NCBI GenBank assembly: GCA_934047225.1
Contig: OW204012.1
Coordinates: 7,130,001-7,194,000 of the forward strand
Source of the DNA: Ypsolopha sequella
Lineage: Eukaryota; Arthropoda; Insecta; Lepidoptera; Ypsolophidae
DNA length: 64,000 nucleotides
Direction of reading: 5' to 3'
Shown here: in pieces, positions 54,196-64,000 of the stretch
Layout of the letters: each line of letters starts with the position of its first letter
How positions within the stretch are numbered: the first letter of the stretch is position 1
Program-made: the position numbers and the translations under genes
Notes under the pieces: model-generated
What the model was told of the DNA's origin: nothing
What the model saw: the letters and a program-made list of their open reading frames with translations, nothing else
Databases searched by the model: none

Positions 54196-55102
54196 TGCTC
54201 TTACGAGTTAACACAGCTTCAAAGGTTCTGTAGTTTTCGAGATATAAGTTACGCACGGACAATGGAATGAAAGAAAAAAAGAGTTTCTGTTTTATACGAG
54301 ACCCTAAATATCAACGTGTTAACACTTTAGATACAAAAACATTTTACTTTGATACATTGAGTAGGTGGTTATTTTAGAAAGCCTTTTATATTGTTAAAGA
54401 AAGAGCTAAAAAAGTCTAAAGAGGCGTACTTGAATAAGTAAATCATAGATTTTTCTTTGTGAGAAACAATCCTATCCTTTGTTAGAACTGTATTGTGTTG
54501 AAAAGAACCTATGATGATCATCTGATACAACGAGAAAAAAATACTCCTCAAAAAAACACAAATGAACGAAAATATGTTATACTTTACTGTAGAACGCTCG
54601 TTTCATTAAAGAATAATCTCAAAATCTTTGTTAAAACAGCAATGGTGACGAAACAAAAGAAGATACTCAGACACAATTTAAGTGTAGAATACAACGTTGT
54701 GCTTCAAAAATCGTGACCGTTCGAACGTTCAAAAAAGGAAGAGGTCATGTGAAGATATTTGAATTCGGAATTCGTGGCTCTTTATAGCGAAAGCTTCGTA
54801 GATTTTACTGGTTGCCAGTATCATTCTATTGTGTATTTCCTCTTAACAAACAGTAAATTCTACGGATATAGTAAAAATAAAAGTTATAAGTTGATATGTT
54901 ATTGAACAAATAACATTTTTTATAATGTAATATTACGTTTTTGTGTTTTTACTATTACTATCATAAATCTACACAAATAAGACACAGTAATATAATAATA
55001 TTTTGTGCAACTGTAACATAATTTGAAACATTTGGCCATGACTGCTTGTTTACGAAACGAACGAACTCACTTTGTAATACATACTTTTGCACGAGTGTCC
55101 CA
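54196..55102. other. No gene recognised
   Basis: AT-rich sequence with no supported frame. Confidence 0.4.
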
Positions 55103-55531
55103 ATTGTGTCGATTCGGCGTAATACGACTAAATTTATTTGACAGGATTAGTAAGTAAGTAAGTAAGTAATTTATTTAAAGATCTACATGTTTGCGATTCT
55201 TATTACATAGTCTACTAGAACAAAGTAAATAATAATGAATATTTGTATCGTAACATAAGATTTATTAGTGTAGCAAGAACGCAATTTAAATTTGTGAGCT
55301 TCAGACTTAAAGAGGCCTATGGCCCGTAACTAAATCTTCCGCGAGCGTCGCCTAGCTAAGAGAATGTATAAAAATAACAAACATAAAGAAAGAGAAAAGG
55401 GAACCACCACATAAAAGACAAGACAAGCGTCTTTTTCTTTCTTTATCGAAAAGACAAGGACAGAACGCTTAGTAGTATTAAATTTAGTCCTGTCAAATAA
55501 GTTAAGATGTGCTACACCGAATCGACACCAT
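55103..55531. mobile_element. MITE with imperfect 40-bp inverted repeats
   Basis: TGTGTCGATTCGGCGTAATA at left and GCTACACCGAATCGACACCA at right are inverted, as are TTATTTGACAGGA and TCCTGTCAAATAA. A (TAAG)n run lies at 55149-55167. Confidence 0.6.
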
Positions 55532-56015
55532 TGTCTTATTATATTTAATTCCACACAACAACACCTTATCCAGAACCATCAAAAATTCGTTCATGAACCT
55601 CGGGTGCGTCATTCCGGTAAAGCTGCCTTGAAGGCTAATCAGGATAAAGGGGGCGCGGCTTGAGGAAACAGGTCGGGAATCTTTCTCGTCTCTGTTGATG
55701 ATTGAGTCTCTAGTTTTGTGATAAATTGGGCCAATCGCAGTGCAGAATTGCGGTGTTATTATGTAATAATATAACATCGGATAAATAACCTAGGTATTAT
55801 AAAACTGCTTTCGATGTTGCAATTGCCTTATTGAAATTGTTGAAATTATCATGAAAGCAGGACAATTTTTTTTTATTCTCCTTTAAATATTATTTGTCAT
55901 TATATTATTATAATTTCAACTGACGCCGGGCCCACTGAATATATATCTTGATTTACTAAGTTTATTTATATTGTAGATTTATAATAATAATAAATAGTAA
56001 AAACAAAACTATAAA
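55532..56015. other. No gene recognised
   Basis: The frame at 55777-55502 on minus overlaps the MITE edge and matches nothing known to me. Confidence 0.4.
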
Positions 56016-56278
56016 TCCATCCATACATCAATCAGCCTAGTTCGTCCACAGCTGGACATAAGCCTTTCCAGCCACTGCCCATCACCAGTCTGTTCCATAT
56101 AAGGCCCGGCTATTAAGGATGGATATACCGCCATCCATCGGTCCCAGGTATGGTGGGCCTCCTGGTTTTTTGCCTGTGAGCTGTCCTCTTACTCTCCCCC
56201 GAATTACTTCGAGGGGGTCTCCAAGTAAGATGGTGGTACCTCCACAGTCGAGCCCGGCATCAGCTGTACCACCTGTCA
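56016..56278 (-). repeat. Z-family SINE-like repeat, internally deleted
   Basis: CATCCATACATCAATCAGCC is followed by the family order, but the block from GGCGGTCATCC to the GACGCCGCTG region is missing. It ends AGCTGTACCACCTGTCA. Confidence 0.7.
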
Positions 56279-56496
56279 AGATCACGCAGCGAAACAATTT
56301 TATTTACAAAATTTAATCATTTAAATTTTTTATGATATTTGTACAAAAAAAATAACTTTAAGCTTTTTTTTTTGCTAGATTTGGATATTAGTTTGCTGAT
56401 TATTTGTAGGTTATAGGTATATTGAGGTAGCGCTCCTAAACACCGGGGTAAAGGTCAAAAATATCTGTCACCCGTTCCATAACCACCCGAGTGAAA

Positions 56497-56790
56497 AGAC
56501 TGTACATGAGCCTAGAGCATGAACAACGCCAGACTTTCGAGGATTCGTTTGAAGATATTCGGACTCTCCTTGTATTGAAAAAAAATACATTTGATTTATT
56601 GATCTTTTATCTAGGGATTCTACATGTAAACAATGTATTAAAATTGTTACTTTTGTCAAAAAAAATGTTTTCCACTTTCTTTTTTTTTGGTTTTCAAACG
56701 TTCGTTTTAAGAACGCGGTTAAGATATCAAATTGTTTTTTTTTTATAAAATAGGTAATAGAAATATGAAGGTAGTCTACGTAAATCCAAT
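56497..56790. mobile_element. P-family MITE, truncated
   Basis: GACTGTACATGAGCCTAGAG, TTCGTTTGAAGATATTCGGA, TTATCTAGGGATTCTACATG and GGTAATAGAAATATGAAGGT follow the 33100 copy, then the match stops. Confidence 0.7.
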
Positions 56791-56869
56791 ATTTTTCTAT
56801 TGAAAGGTAAAGACGAAAAACTTGAATGTAAAAAGGATTACTTATTGTAAAATAAGAAGAGTGAGATAA

Positions 56870-57266
56870 TAATAGTAGTTTATGCTACAAGGACGCAAAG
56901 GAATAAATTACATAGACAATTTAAAACACGAGCGTAGCGAGTGTTTTAAACGTAACCGAGTAATTTATTGCTCTTACGCCCGTGTATCATACTACGTTTT
57001 TCAATGCATAGTGTGAGGAAATAAAACAAATATAATCTTGTGAACTTTAGATTATGATTGGCTCAAAAGGATTGTATCCAGAGCCGTTAAACAGTGGAAA
57101 AAAAAGTATAACATCTATGGTAGACAGGAAAGGCTGCAGGTTAGCCAACCATTGTAAATAAATAAAAAAAAATAATAATCATAAAGCCCTAGGGCAAAAT
57201 AATCGACATTCTGTTCGGTTTTGATGCATAAAAAGTGGGCCTTTACGAGCACTTGCATCGAAAAGT
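56870..57266 (+). repeat. E-family repeat, full-length
   Basis: TAGTAGTTTATGCTACAAGG to CGAGCACTTGCATCGAAAAG, with core ACACGAGCGTAGCGAGTGT, TTATTGCTCTTACGCCCGTG and GCCCTAGGGCAAAATAATCG. Reference copy for the family. Confidence 0.8.
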
Positions 57267-57289
57267 CATTTATAGTATTGAATAGAGGA

Positions 57290-57439
57290 GTCGTTTCTTA
57301 TAATAGGAACAACATTCCATTCCATTAAACAAAATCGAGAAATCTGACTTATTTTTCGCGATTCGAGGGTTGTCTCCATAGTAATAGTTGTTCGTATGGA
57401 CGAGTACTATCCCCAGTTTCCGGCTTCCGCAACTTTAAC
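57290..57439. mobile_element. F'-family fragment interrupted by a D MITE
   Basis: GTTGTTCGTATGGACGAGTA, CTATCCCCAGTTTCCGGCTT, CCGCAACTTTAAC matches one arm of 26382-26613; the D element entered the TTAA at the arm's end, and ACCC resumes after 57863. Confidence 0.65.
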
Positions 57440-57863
57440 TTAAGGCGATATGTGAAAAAAATACGGGTGTTTCTTTTCTATGTATTCCATGAAATACAAG
57501 GAAAATTTTAATAAATTTCTGGTATATGCATTTTGACTATATAATCTAGGGTTTTGAAATTGGAAAACATGTTTGGATAAATTTTCCTCTATAGAAATAA
57601 TTGTTGAAATGAGGTCTTCAAACACACTTATTCTCCTCGTTTTACGAATAGAAATCATATACAGAACTCAAACATATTTTGCTAGGTGTGTTTTAACAAT
57701 ATCTAGAGATTTGATTTTTGGAATTTTGCTAGCTATTTTAGTTTTTTTAATAAAAATACAAAACCAACTTTTTTCCCTTTTCCCCTAGGGGCGCCCCTCT
57801 CGCACGGCGCGATTTTTCGCTTGGAGTGACAGTGACAAAAATAAAATTCGCATAGCCTCTTAA
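57440..57863 (-). mobile_element. D-family TTAA MITE, subfamily copy
   Basis: TTAA at 57440 and 57860. Starts TTAAGGCGATATGTGAAAAA; has GGAAAACATGTTTGGATAAA, a variant box CCTCTATAGAAATAATTG and CGCTTGGAGTGACAGTGAC. The same subfamily recurs at 63628. Confidence 0.75.
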
Positions 57864-58161
57864 TACCCAGTTTATCGTGGGCATATATCGTAGAATTAGA
57901 CATAATGTATGGACATCAATTACGTATGAAATTGAAAGTCTTTTAACCTAAAGTAGGTGCGACTACGAGCAGAGCGAAGCGTTTTAAGTTTACATGTAAA
58001 TAAATTTAGGGAGCCGAGCTAAGCGGAGCGGAGCGAGCCGACTCTCCCAGTTTTAAAAGTATTATATATTCGCAGAAATATAGTCACAAACATGAACGAA
58101 AGCTTTTTTTTAACCAAGGCTTAGCTTTTATAAGTGCTTACATTACAATAAAAATTACCAT
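57864..58161. other. No gene; GC-cored repeat phrase
   Basis: GAGCCGAGCTAAGCGGAGCG at about 58011 resembles GAACCGAGCGAAGCGGAGCG at about 28815, next to the long-inverted-repeat element; both are followed within 20 bases by a (C)CTAGTTTTA / CCAGTTTTA phrase. Confidence 0.45.
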
Positions 58162-58459
58162 AAAAAAACCGGCCAAGTGCGAGTCGGACTCGCGCACGAA
58201 GGGTTCCTTGCCATTATCTATAAAAATGGCAAAAAAATCAATTCTGTTGTATCGGAGCCCCCTTAAATATTTATTTTATTCTGTTTTTTAGTATTTGTTG
58301 TTATAGCGGCAACAGAAATACATTATCTGTGAAAATTTCAACTCTCTAACTATCACGGTTCATGAGATACAGCCTAGTGAGAGACGGACAGACAGACGGA
58401 CAGCGGAGTCTTAGTAATAGGGTCCCGATCCTTACCCTTTGGGTACGGAACCCTAAAAA
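58162..58459 (+). repeat. A-family repeat, full-length
   Basis: AACCGGCCAAGTGCGAGTCG to GGGTACGGAACCCTAAAAA, with GTTGTTATAGCGGCAACAGA and CACGGTTCATGAGATACAGC. Reference copy for A. Confidence 0.85.
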
Positions 58460-59690
58460 TTAGCATAAAATGTCCGTTGATACGTGTTCTTAAATTCATA
58501 AAAAAAACATAAGCAAATATGAAATTTGCAAGTGCTGCTAGATTTATGCAGTCAGTCATTTATGGCACCATAATAATATTTTCATAGGCACGTTTGATGC
58601 ACTATAAAATACCTAACGACTAAAGTCCAAAAAGGTATAAAACGATGACTTTAAGGACAGGTATGCGGCCATAATGCTTCCATTATGCACTACACATCAA
58701 CACATGCATAGATTACAAATTCGCGCAAAACTGGTCCCTATCATATTATCCGATTTTGTAACTACGCAACCTATTATACGCAACATGTATTCAATCGAGC
58801 GACACCTGAAATTGGCCGTATTATCATACAGGATTATTATAATAAGATTATGCGACCAATAACGAAACGTAGCAATCGATAACCAAAGTCCTTGCAATAG
58901 GTGGTTTTTAAATTCGGTCAGGGTATACGCCACCTTTTTCTCAATACCGAAACCCATGTAAGCGAGGCTTATAAAAAATAAAAGAGCGGGTCAAAACAGC
59001 GGGGTATCGACGCAGAAGGATGCCACACAACAATCTAAACATAATGACTTGTAATGGACGTTGATAGGCTGCATAAAAAATAGCCCAAGCCGAAAAAAAG
59101 TGATGAGAAAAAGCGTAAAACAGATACCAACATTATTAAAAAATAAAACCATAACTTTTAGCAATAACATTTCATATTTAGAACGCTCGGGTTCAAATGC
59201 CGTTTATTCAAATTTGCAGTTAGCCAGCAGGGAGCAATTATTCGAATTTTAAAAGCGATTTCGAATTAGGGACGTATCAATTTGAGCGTTTGTGGGGGAT
59301 AAGTATTCGATTACTAATATGGCGAATCGATTTGGAATGTGTTATTTGAGTTTTGAAAGATATTTATGTAGATTATCGTCTTGGCGTACGAATCGTTTGT
59401 TTCGAGACCTGAGTCTTTTCTAGGGATTAAATGTTAATGAACGGTTAATTCAGTATCATTTTGTATACTAAAGGAATCCGAAAAAATAAACCCTCCATTT
59501 TGTTTCCCATAAAAAACATTCACGAAATTATACTTAAAACCACGGGTTATAAAAAGGCATGCTGAGATTTTTTTAATAAGTACCTACAGGTTTTGTAATG
59601 TTCTCTAGAAATGTTTTCCATACATGTTTTAAAAATTACTTTATTAGAGTTTTCCAGGTTCAGAATTAGTCGCTGAAGGCTGAATAAAGA
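58460..59690. other. No gene recognised
   Basis: Frames at 58674-58862 and 58697-58957 lie on opposite strands of the same stretch. Nothing supports either. Confidence 0.4.
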
Positions 59691-60921
59691 TACGTGGGTT
59701 GTTCTCAAAATTTTTGTAGGTAACAAAATTGTAACAAAAATAAATCGTTACAAAAATGTAACGAAAAAAATTATAAGGGTTCGTTCATCATCGCTATATC
59801 CTTAAGTCCACGACTTTACTTGTGTTGAATCGTTTAACGGAATAAAATTTAATGAAAAATAACGGGTTGTTATAAAAAATAATTTATGTAAGGAAAATAA
59901 TTTATTCCATGTAATGAAATTTTGAAAGAAAGATTAAACATTCATTGAAAAAAATCAAATCTAATGATAATATTGAGCAAATTACAGTAACATTCTATTA
60001 ATTAACAGAAAACCTTAATGATTTTTTTAAAGAAACCTAACGAATTCTACGTAATCAACTATTAAGAGTCGAGTCTCCGGATTTGTAATAAAATATTAAG
60101 AATTAATTATATATAACGCCCAAAATGCAACTTTTAGCAAAGCCAACTTTTAAAGTGGAAAGGATATCACTATTAACTCGCCCGCTCGCTAGAATACCGA
60201 CTTTTCCTGTACAAAAAAAAAACAAAACAGGGTCCGCGGGAACAAAAAAGTCACACACACAAACAAACACACTTACTATACGATTTCAATGTAACCACGA
60301 CTTTATTGTATAATTTTGTTACGTTACAAAAGAAAGTTACAAAAATAAATCTAAAATCACGTTTTCCTAACCTCAAAATATTTGCTGCTCATCACATGTG
60401 AGGAATGGAAAGAAGTTAATGGAATACACATGATCTCTATACAAAGTTCTTCTTGCTTGGCAAAACAAACAAAAAATACTTCTCACCTGTTCCTGCAAAA
60501 CCTTGTGACAAAAATAATTCAAAAAAGTCTTTTTTTTCTGTTCACGCAATCTTCAACTCACAACAGCCGTAAACAAAATAGCTGCTGCTTGACACTTATG
60601 TCAACTGTTTAGGGATATTCAACGTCCTGTGTAGCCATGAAGCAAAAAATATGAATATTCTTTTTTAACGTTATATCAGTGTTACAAAATCGTAACAAAA
60701 ATATGGTAGAAAAAGTATTTATGTAGACAAGGCCGTTTTTAAATACAAGAATAATGGATTAAATATTTTAAGAATAAATCACTTTTAAGTTCAATTCATA
60801 GCAAAGCAATAATGATAAACTTGATATTAGGGAAGGCGGACTTCACAATCTATAGGCGTTTTAGTAAAACTATTGTGAAATGGACACAAAAACTACAAAA
60901 ATTTTGAGAACAACCCACGTA
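59691..60921. mobile_element. 1.2-kb TA element with subterminal GTTACAAAA repeats
   Basis: TACGTGGGTTGTTCTCAAAA, TTTTTGTAG at left is inverted at right as CTACAAAAA, TTTTGAGAACAACCCACGTA. TA stands at each end. GTTACAAAAA/TTGTAAC-type motifs cluster at 59717-59765, 60318-60345 and 60681-60710, as transposase-binding repeats might. No transposase frame is present. Confidence 0.8.
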
Positions 60922-60942
60922 ATACTATAGGTAGATATATAA

Positions 60943-61731
60943 CAGGTCATTACATATGAAATTGACGTCTTCAATAGAGAACTTGGAGCAAACTAAATTT
61001 TTGGTACTAACGTTTTTGCATTTTTTTTTTTTGGGATTTCAAATCCATCTATCCATCCATCAGCATAGTTCGTCCACTGCTGGACATAAGCCTTTCCAGC
61101 CAATCCCGGCGGTCATCCTGGAAGAATTGCCCAAACTCACACACGCTGGGCAGGCGGGTTGGTGAGCGCGGTGCCGGAACCCTCCCAACAGTGACGCCGC
61201 TGCCCGTCACCGTCTGTTCCATATAAGGCCCGGCTATTAGGGATGGATATACCGCCATCCATCGGTCCCAGGCATGGTGGGCCTCCTGGTTTTTTGCCTG
61301 TGAGCTGTCCTCTTACTCTCCCTCGAATTACTTCGAGGTTGTCTCCCAGTAAGATGGTGGTACCTCCACAGTCGAGCCCGGCATCAGCTCTACCGCCTGT
61401 ACCACCTGTCAAATACAAATTATGTAATTTATTTTGTGTTTGAATGAAACAAAATTGAACTATCAGCAACAATAATTTCATTTTTGAAAAGTGTCATTTG
61501 TAAAAAATATTACGAATTTACGTAATACGTACGAATACGAGGAACTGTTTTGAAATTTTTTTAATTTTGGTTATCAAACTGACAATAAAAACAAAATTTA
61601 ATGCGTAGATGTAAAACCTTGAAATGAACTTTCAACCAAAAAACAAATAACGGAAATAGTTATTGAATTACAGGAATTATGAGCTCATGAATCTGTAAGA
61701 AAATTTTGGCAATTTCATATGTAAAGACCTA
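60943..61731. mobile_element. T-family MITE split by a Z repeat
   Basis: CAGGTCATTACATATGAAAT at left and ATTTCATATGTAAAGACCTA at right; the interior matches 25857-26272 apart from the Z insertion at 61042-61411. Confidence 0.8.
61042..61411 (-). repeat. Z-family SINE-like repeat inside a T MITE
   Basis: CCATCTATCCATCCATCAGC tail at left, then the full family order to CTACCGCCTGTACCACCTGT. The open frames that cross it are repeat sequence. Confidence 0.75.
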
Positions 61732-61852
61732 TTATTAGAGAATGAAAAAAATAATATAAATACAAAAGTAATTGGAATAAAAGAATTGATGATAGAATAA
61801 GGGAGCGCCACATCTCAAAACACTTTTAAAATATCTATTACTTTTTGTCTTT

Positions 61853-62247
61853 TTAGGGTTCCGTAGTAAAATATAGTGAATATAGTTTTTTATAGCACAA
61901 GTGCGGAAAATGGTCATTTTACGCACGGTGTGCTATAAAAGTATATATTTTTACGAACAACTTTTTAAAATCGACAATTTGATACACATATTGCATTTTT
62001 AGGATAATATTTTTTATTTTTCTCACTTTTGTATTGCAAATGTCTTGAACAATTTCAGATTTTTCATAATTTTTTTTTACACCGTGATATGTGGGCAAAT
62101 TATTGCTATTTTTATGACAAATTTCATGTGTTTATCTTTAACGGTGCTAAAGTTATGAGGCTGTGACATTCGGACGGACGGAAGGACAACGGAGTCTAAC
62201 CATAAATATTCCTTTTGTACCTTTTAGGTACAACGGAACCCTAAAAA
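61853..62247 (+). repeat. B-family repeat, rearranged
   Basis: After an inverted GGGTTCCGTAGT piece and a TTATAGCACAAGTGCGGAAA fragment it follows B from TTGATACACATATTGCATTT to GGTACAACGGAACCCTAAAAA. Confidence 0.65.
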
Positions 62248-63552
62248 GCCGAATGGTTCCATATATATTTGATTTATTTTATTATATTTCCATATATAAT
62301 AGAAATCCTAGTCCAAAATCAATACTCGTTTACGATAAAACAGCGTAAAGAAACTGCTATTTCATACATTTTGGTGATGTGTACCTACATACCTTTTCTA
62401 TCAAATAGGTATTTTTAGTCGCCATTTCAGGGTTGTCTCCACGGTAAAAAATGTTCTACTAGACGAGTTATAGACGAGTTATATCAGTTATATCCACAGA
62501 AATATACATCTGTGGATTTGCCAGAGATATCCCGTCTTTCAAGGGACGTCCCGTATTTCAGGCATAATTTTAACCGTCCCGCCGGGACGGGACAGACACT
62601 GTCCCGTATTACAACATTATTCGATTAATATTAGGCACCGCGTCGCGCATGACCGAATTATTTCAATATATTTCAAATGATTAAAAAAAGCTTGGAAATT
62701 GCAACGTTGTTTGATGACCAAAGTATAGGTGCAATTGAGAAATGGAAGAAAATAATGGAAGGGTTTTCCAGGAATGAAATCCCTAACATTTTTCTGATTA
62801 GGTATATCGTTTATATTCAGTATCCCTTGTTCCAATTGCTTTATAGAGAAGATTTTTTCGCAGATGGCACTGGAACTTCTTACATATGGGGTCCAGATCT
62901 GCAATGTTTAACATTAAATAAGGTTTTCAAGTGTAAATATGTGTCCTTATATAGTTTTTAAGCAATTCTGTTACTTACAAAATATGGACTTGGTCTGAAA
63001 TAAAATGATATTATATTATATTGAAATGAACTGACGTGCGCAACAAATGTACCCCAGATTTGATAAAATATGAGAAATCATACAAAGATACCTATATTAA
63101 AACTTAACGATCTTCGTTAAAATATAACAAGCAATAAAAGCACATAAGAATGAGAACGTAAAATACATGTTTTTCATTTGTCCCGGGAAAAAATTTCAAA
63201 TCCCGTTTTTTTGCCAGTATTTTTCCTTACAGGATCAAAAAATATCTGGCAACCCTAGTGGTTATATCTCTGGCTATCAGTTTTTCAACTATCAAAATTC
63301 CAGCTAGATATTGTTATTGTACAAAATTTGTAACGTGGTAGGTATAATTATCAACATAATTCAAAGTCTTATCAGTTTCGTGGCTTACCCAACTTAAATC
63401 GATTAATTTCGGTACATTTAACATCAATAGAAGGTGAACAGAATACGCCTACAATTTTGGTATACAGGCATTTTGGTATACAGGAATTTAGGTCGTGAAC
63501 AAATCATGTTGCCACCATTTATTAAATATATTATGTATTATACAAGGTGTAT
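62248..63552. other. No supported gene; CCCG-rich repeat phrases
   Basis: ATCCCGTCTTTCAAGGGACG, TCCCGCCGGGACGGGACAGA at 62528-62610 and TTTGTCCCGGGAAAAAATTT at 63177 bracket a 580-bp stretch with overlapping frames on both strands (62617-62961). A weak hAT-like resemblance is discussed under rejected items. Confidence 0.4.
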
Positions 63553-63627
63553 TTAAGCCTCTATCTGAGCCTAGACCATCAGCAACGCCAGACTTCGAAG
63601 GTTCGTTCGAAGAAATAAGGACACTTC
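63553..63627. mobile_element. P-family fragment
   Basis: TTAAGCCTCTATCTGAGCCT, AGACCATCAGCAACGCCAGA follows the 33100 copy and stops where a D element starts at TTAA. Confidence 0.6.
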
Positions 63628-63858
63628 TTAAGGCAATATGCGAAAAAAATACGGGTGTTTCTTTTGTGTGTATTTCATGAAATACACGGAAAAATATGAT
63701 TAGTTCCTGGTATATGCATTTTGACTATATAATCTAGGGTTTTGAAATTGGAAAACATGTTTGGATAAATTTTCCTTGATAGAAATAATTGTTGAAATGA
63801 GGTCTTCAAACACACTTTTTCTCCTCGTTTGACGAATAGGAACCATAATATACAAGGT
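63628..63858 (-). mobile_element. D-family MITE, truncated
   Basis: TTAAGGCAATATGCGAAAAA and GGAAAACATGTTTGGATAAA match 57440-57863 until about 63858, where the match ends. Confidence 0.7.
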
Positions 63859-64000
63859 GAATATATGAACATCGTCCAAATTAATACTTGAGCCTAAGTA
63901 AGTGATCAGCATCATGAACCAATAAAGATTTTTGTAAAATTCATAAAATTCAATTTCGACTCCCCATAGCCCAACAAACATTTAGGCGCTACTGCGAGGG

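Noticed and set aside
61137..61481. A 114-residue minus-strand protein with similar partners at 56082-56297 and elsewhere
   Set aside because: It is the Z repeat read in one frame; other copies have that frame broken.
62617..62961. Minus-strand words SSAICEKIFSI and SCATRCLILIE, resembling hAT transposase motifs
   Set aside because: They come in the wrong order for a hAT protein and the similarity is short. A rearranged relic is possible but not supported.

Overview
The window looks like a piece of a lepidopteran (moth or butterfly) nuclear genome, and nearly everything recognisable in it is repetitive. I infer Lepidoptera from the AT-rich background, many short elements ending in TTAA or TA, a tRNA-derived SINE of a type I know from moths, and several copies of a repeat with the core GTGCGAGTCGGACTCGCGCA that is common in that order. 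I found no intact host gene. There is no CRISPR array, operon or bacterial feature.

Four things carry protein-coding sequence. (1) A structurally complete BEL/Pao LTR retrotransposon (1920-8753, minus strand) has two 464-bp LTRs that look identical by eye, a 5-bp target duplication GCCCA, primer site, polypurine tract and one uninterrupted 1780-residue gag-pol frame. (2) A non-LTR retrotransposon of the CR1/Jockey group (about 46810-51805, minus strand) has an intact ORF1 (PHD-like finger, coiled coil, FP-type C-terminal domain) and an intact ORF2 (endonuclease plus reverse transcriptase). (3) Two broken copies of a YqaJ-type exonuclease (lambda-exonuclease fold) gene lie at 18703-19746 and 1135-1325, both on minus. 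(4) The last residues of another LINE ORF2 lie at 38864-39049.

For reference I name the recurring short families by letter. A and B are lepidopteran repeats that begin CCGGCCAAGTGCGAGTC and end GGAACCCTAAAAA. D is a TTAA-flanked MITE of about 425 bp. P is a TTAA-flanked MITE of about 460-505 bp. T is a TA-flanked MITE starting TAGGTCTTTACATATG. E is a repeat with the palindromic core ACACGAGCGTAGCGAGTGT. F' is a small MITE with TIRs containing AGCCGAAAACTGGCGA. G is a small palindromic element. Z is a SINE-like repeat with CATC-rich tails. D, P and related elements look like non-autonomous piggyBac-type transposons that depend on a transposase encoded elsewhere.

Layout: 1-9.1 kb holds the YqaJ exon and the BEL element, which sits inside a B repeat. 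From 9.1 to 14.2 kb are B, D, E, Z and G repeats. An 8-bp-unit satellite of about 1.8 kb occupies 14.56-16.38 kb. The second YqaJ pseudogene is at 18.7-19.7 kb. From 22 to 36.3 kb is a dense stack of nested MITEs. From 36.6 to 45.5 kb are a degenerate tandem repeat, SINE and LINE fragments, more MITEs and a solo LTR. The LINE fills 46.8-51.8 kb, and 52-64 kb holds more MITEs and B, A, Z and E copies. Nested insertions give a relative order in many places: BEL is younger than its B repeat; D copies are younger than the T and F' copies they interrupt; a P copy is younger than an A copy; and a TA element and a G element are younger than the D copy they split.
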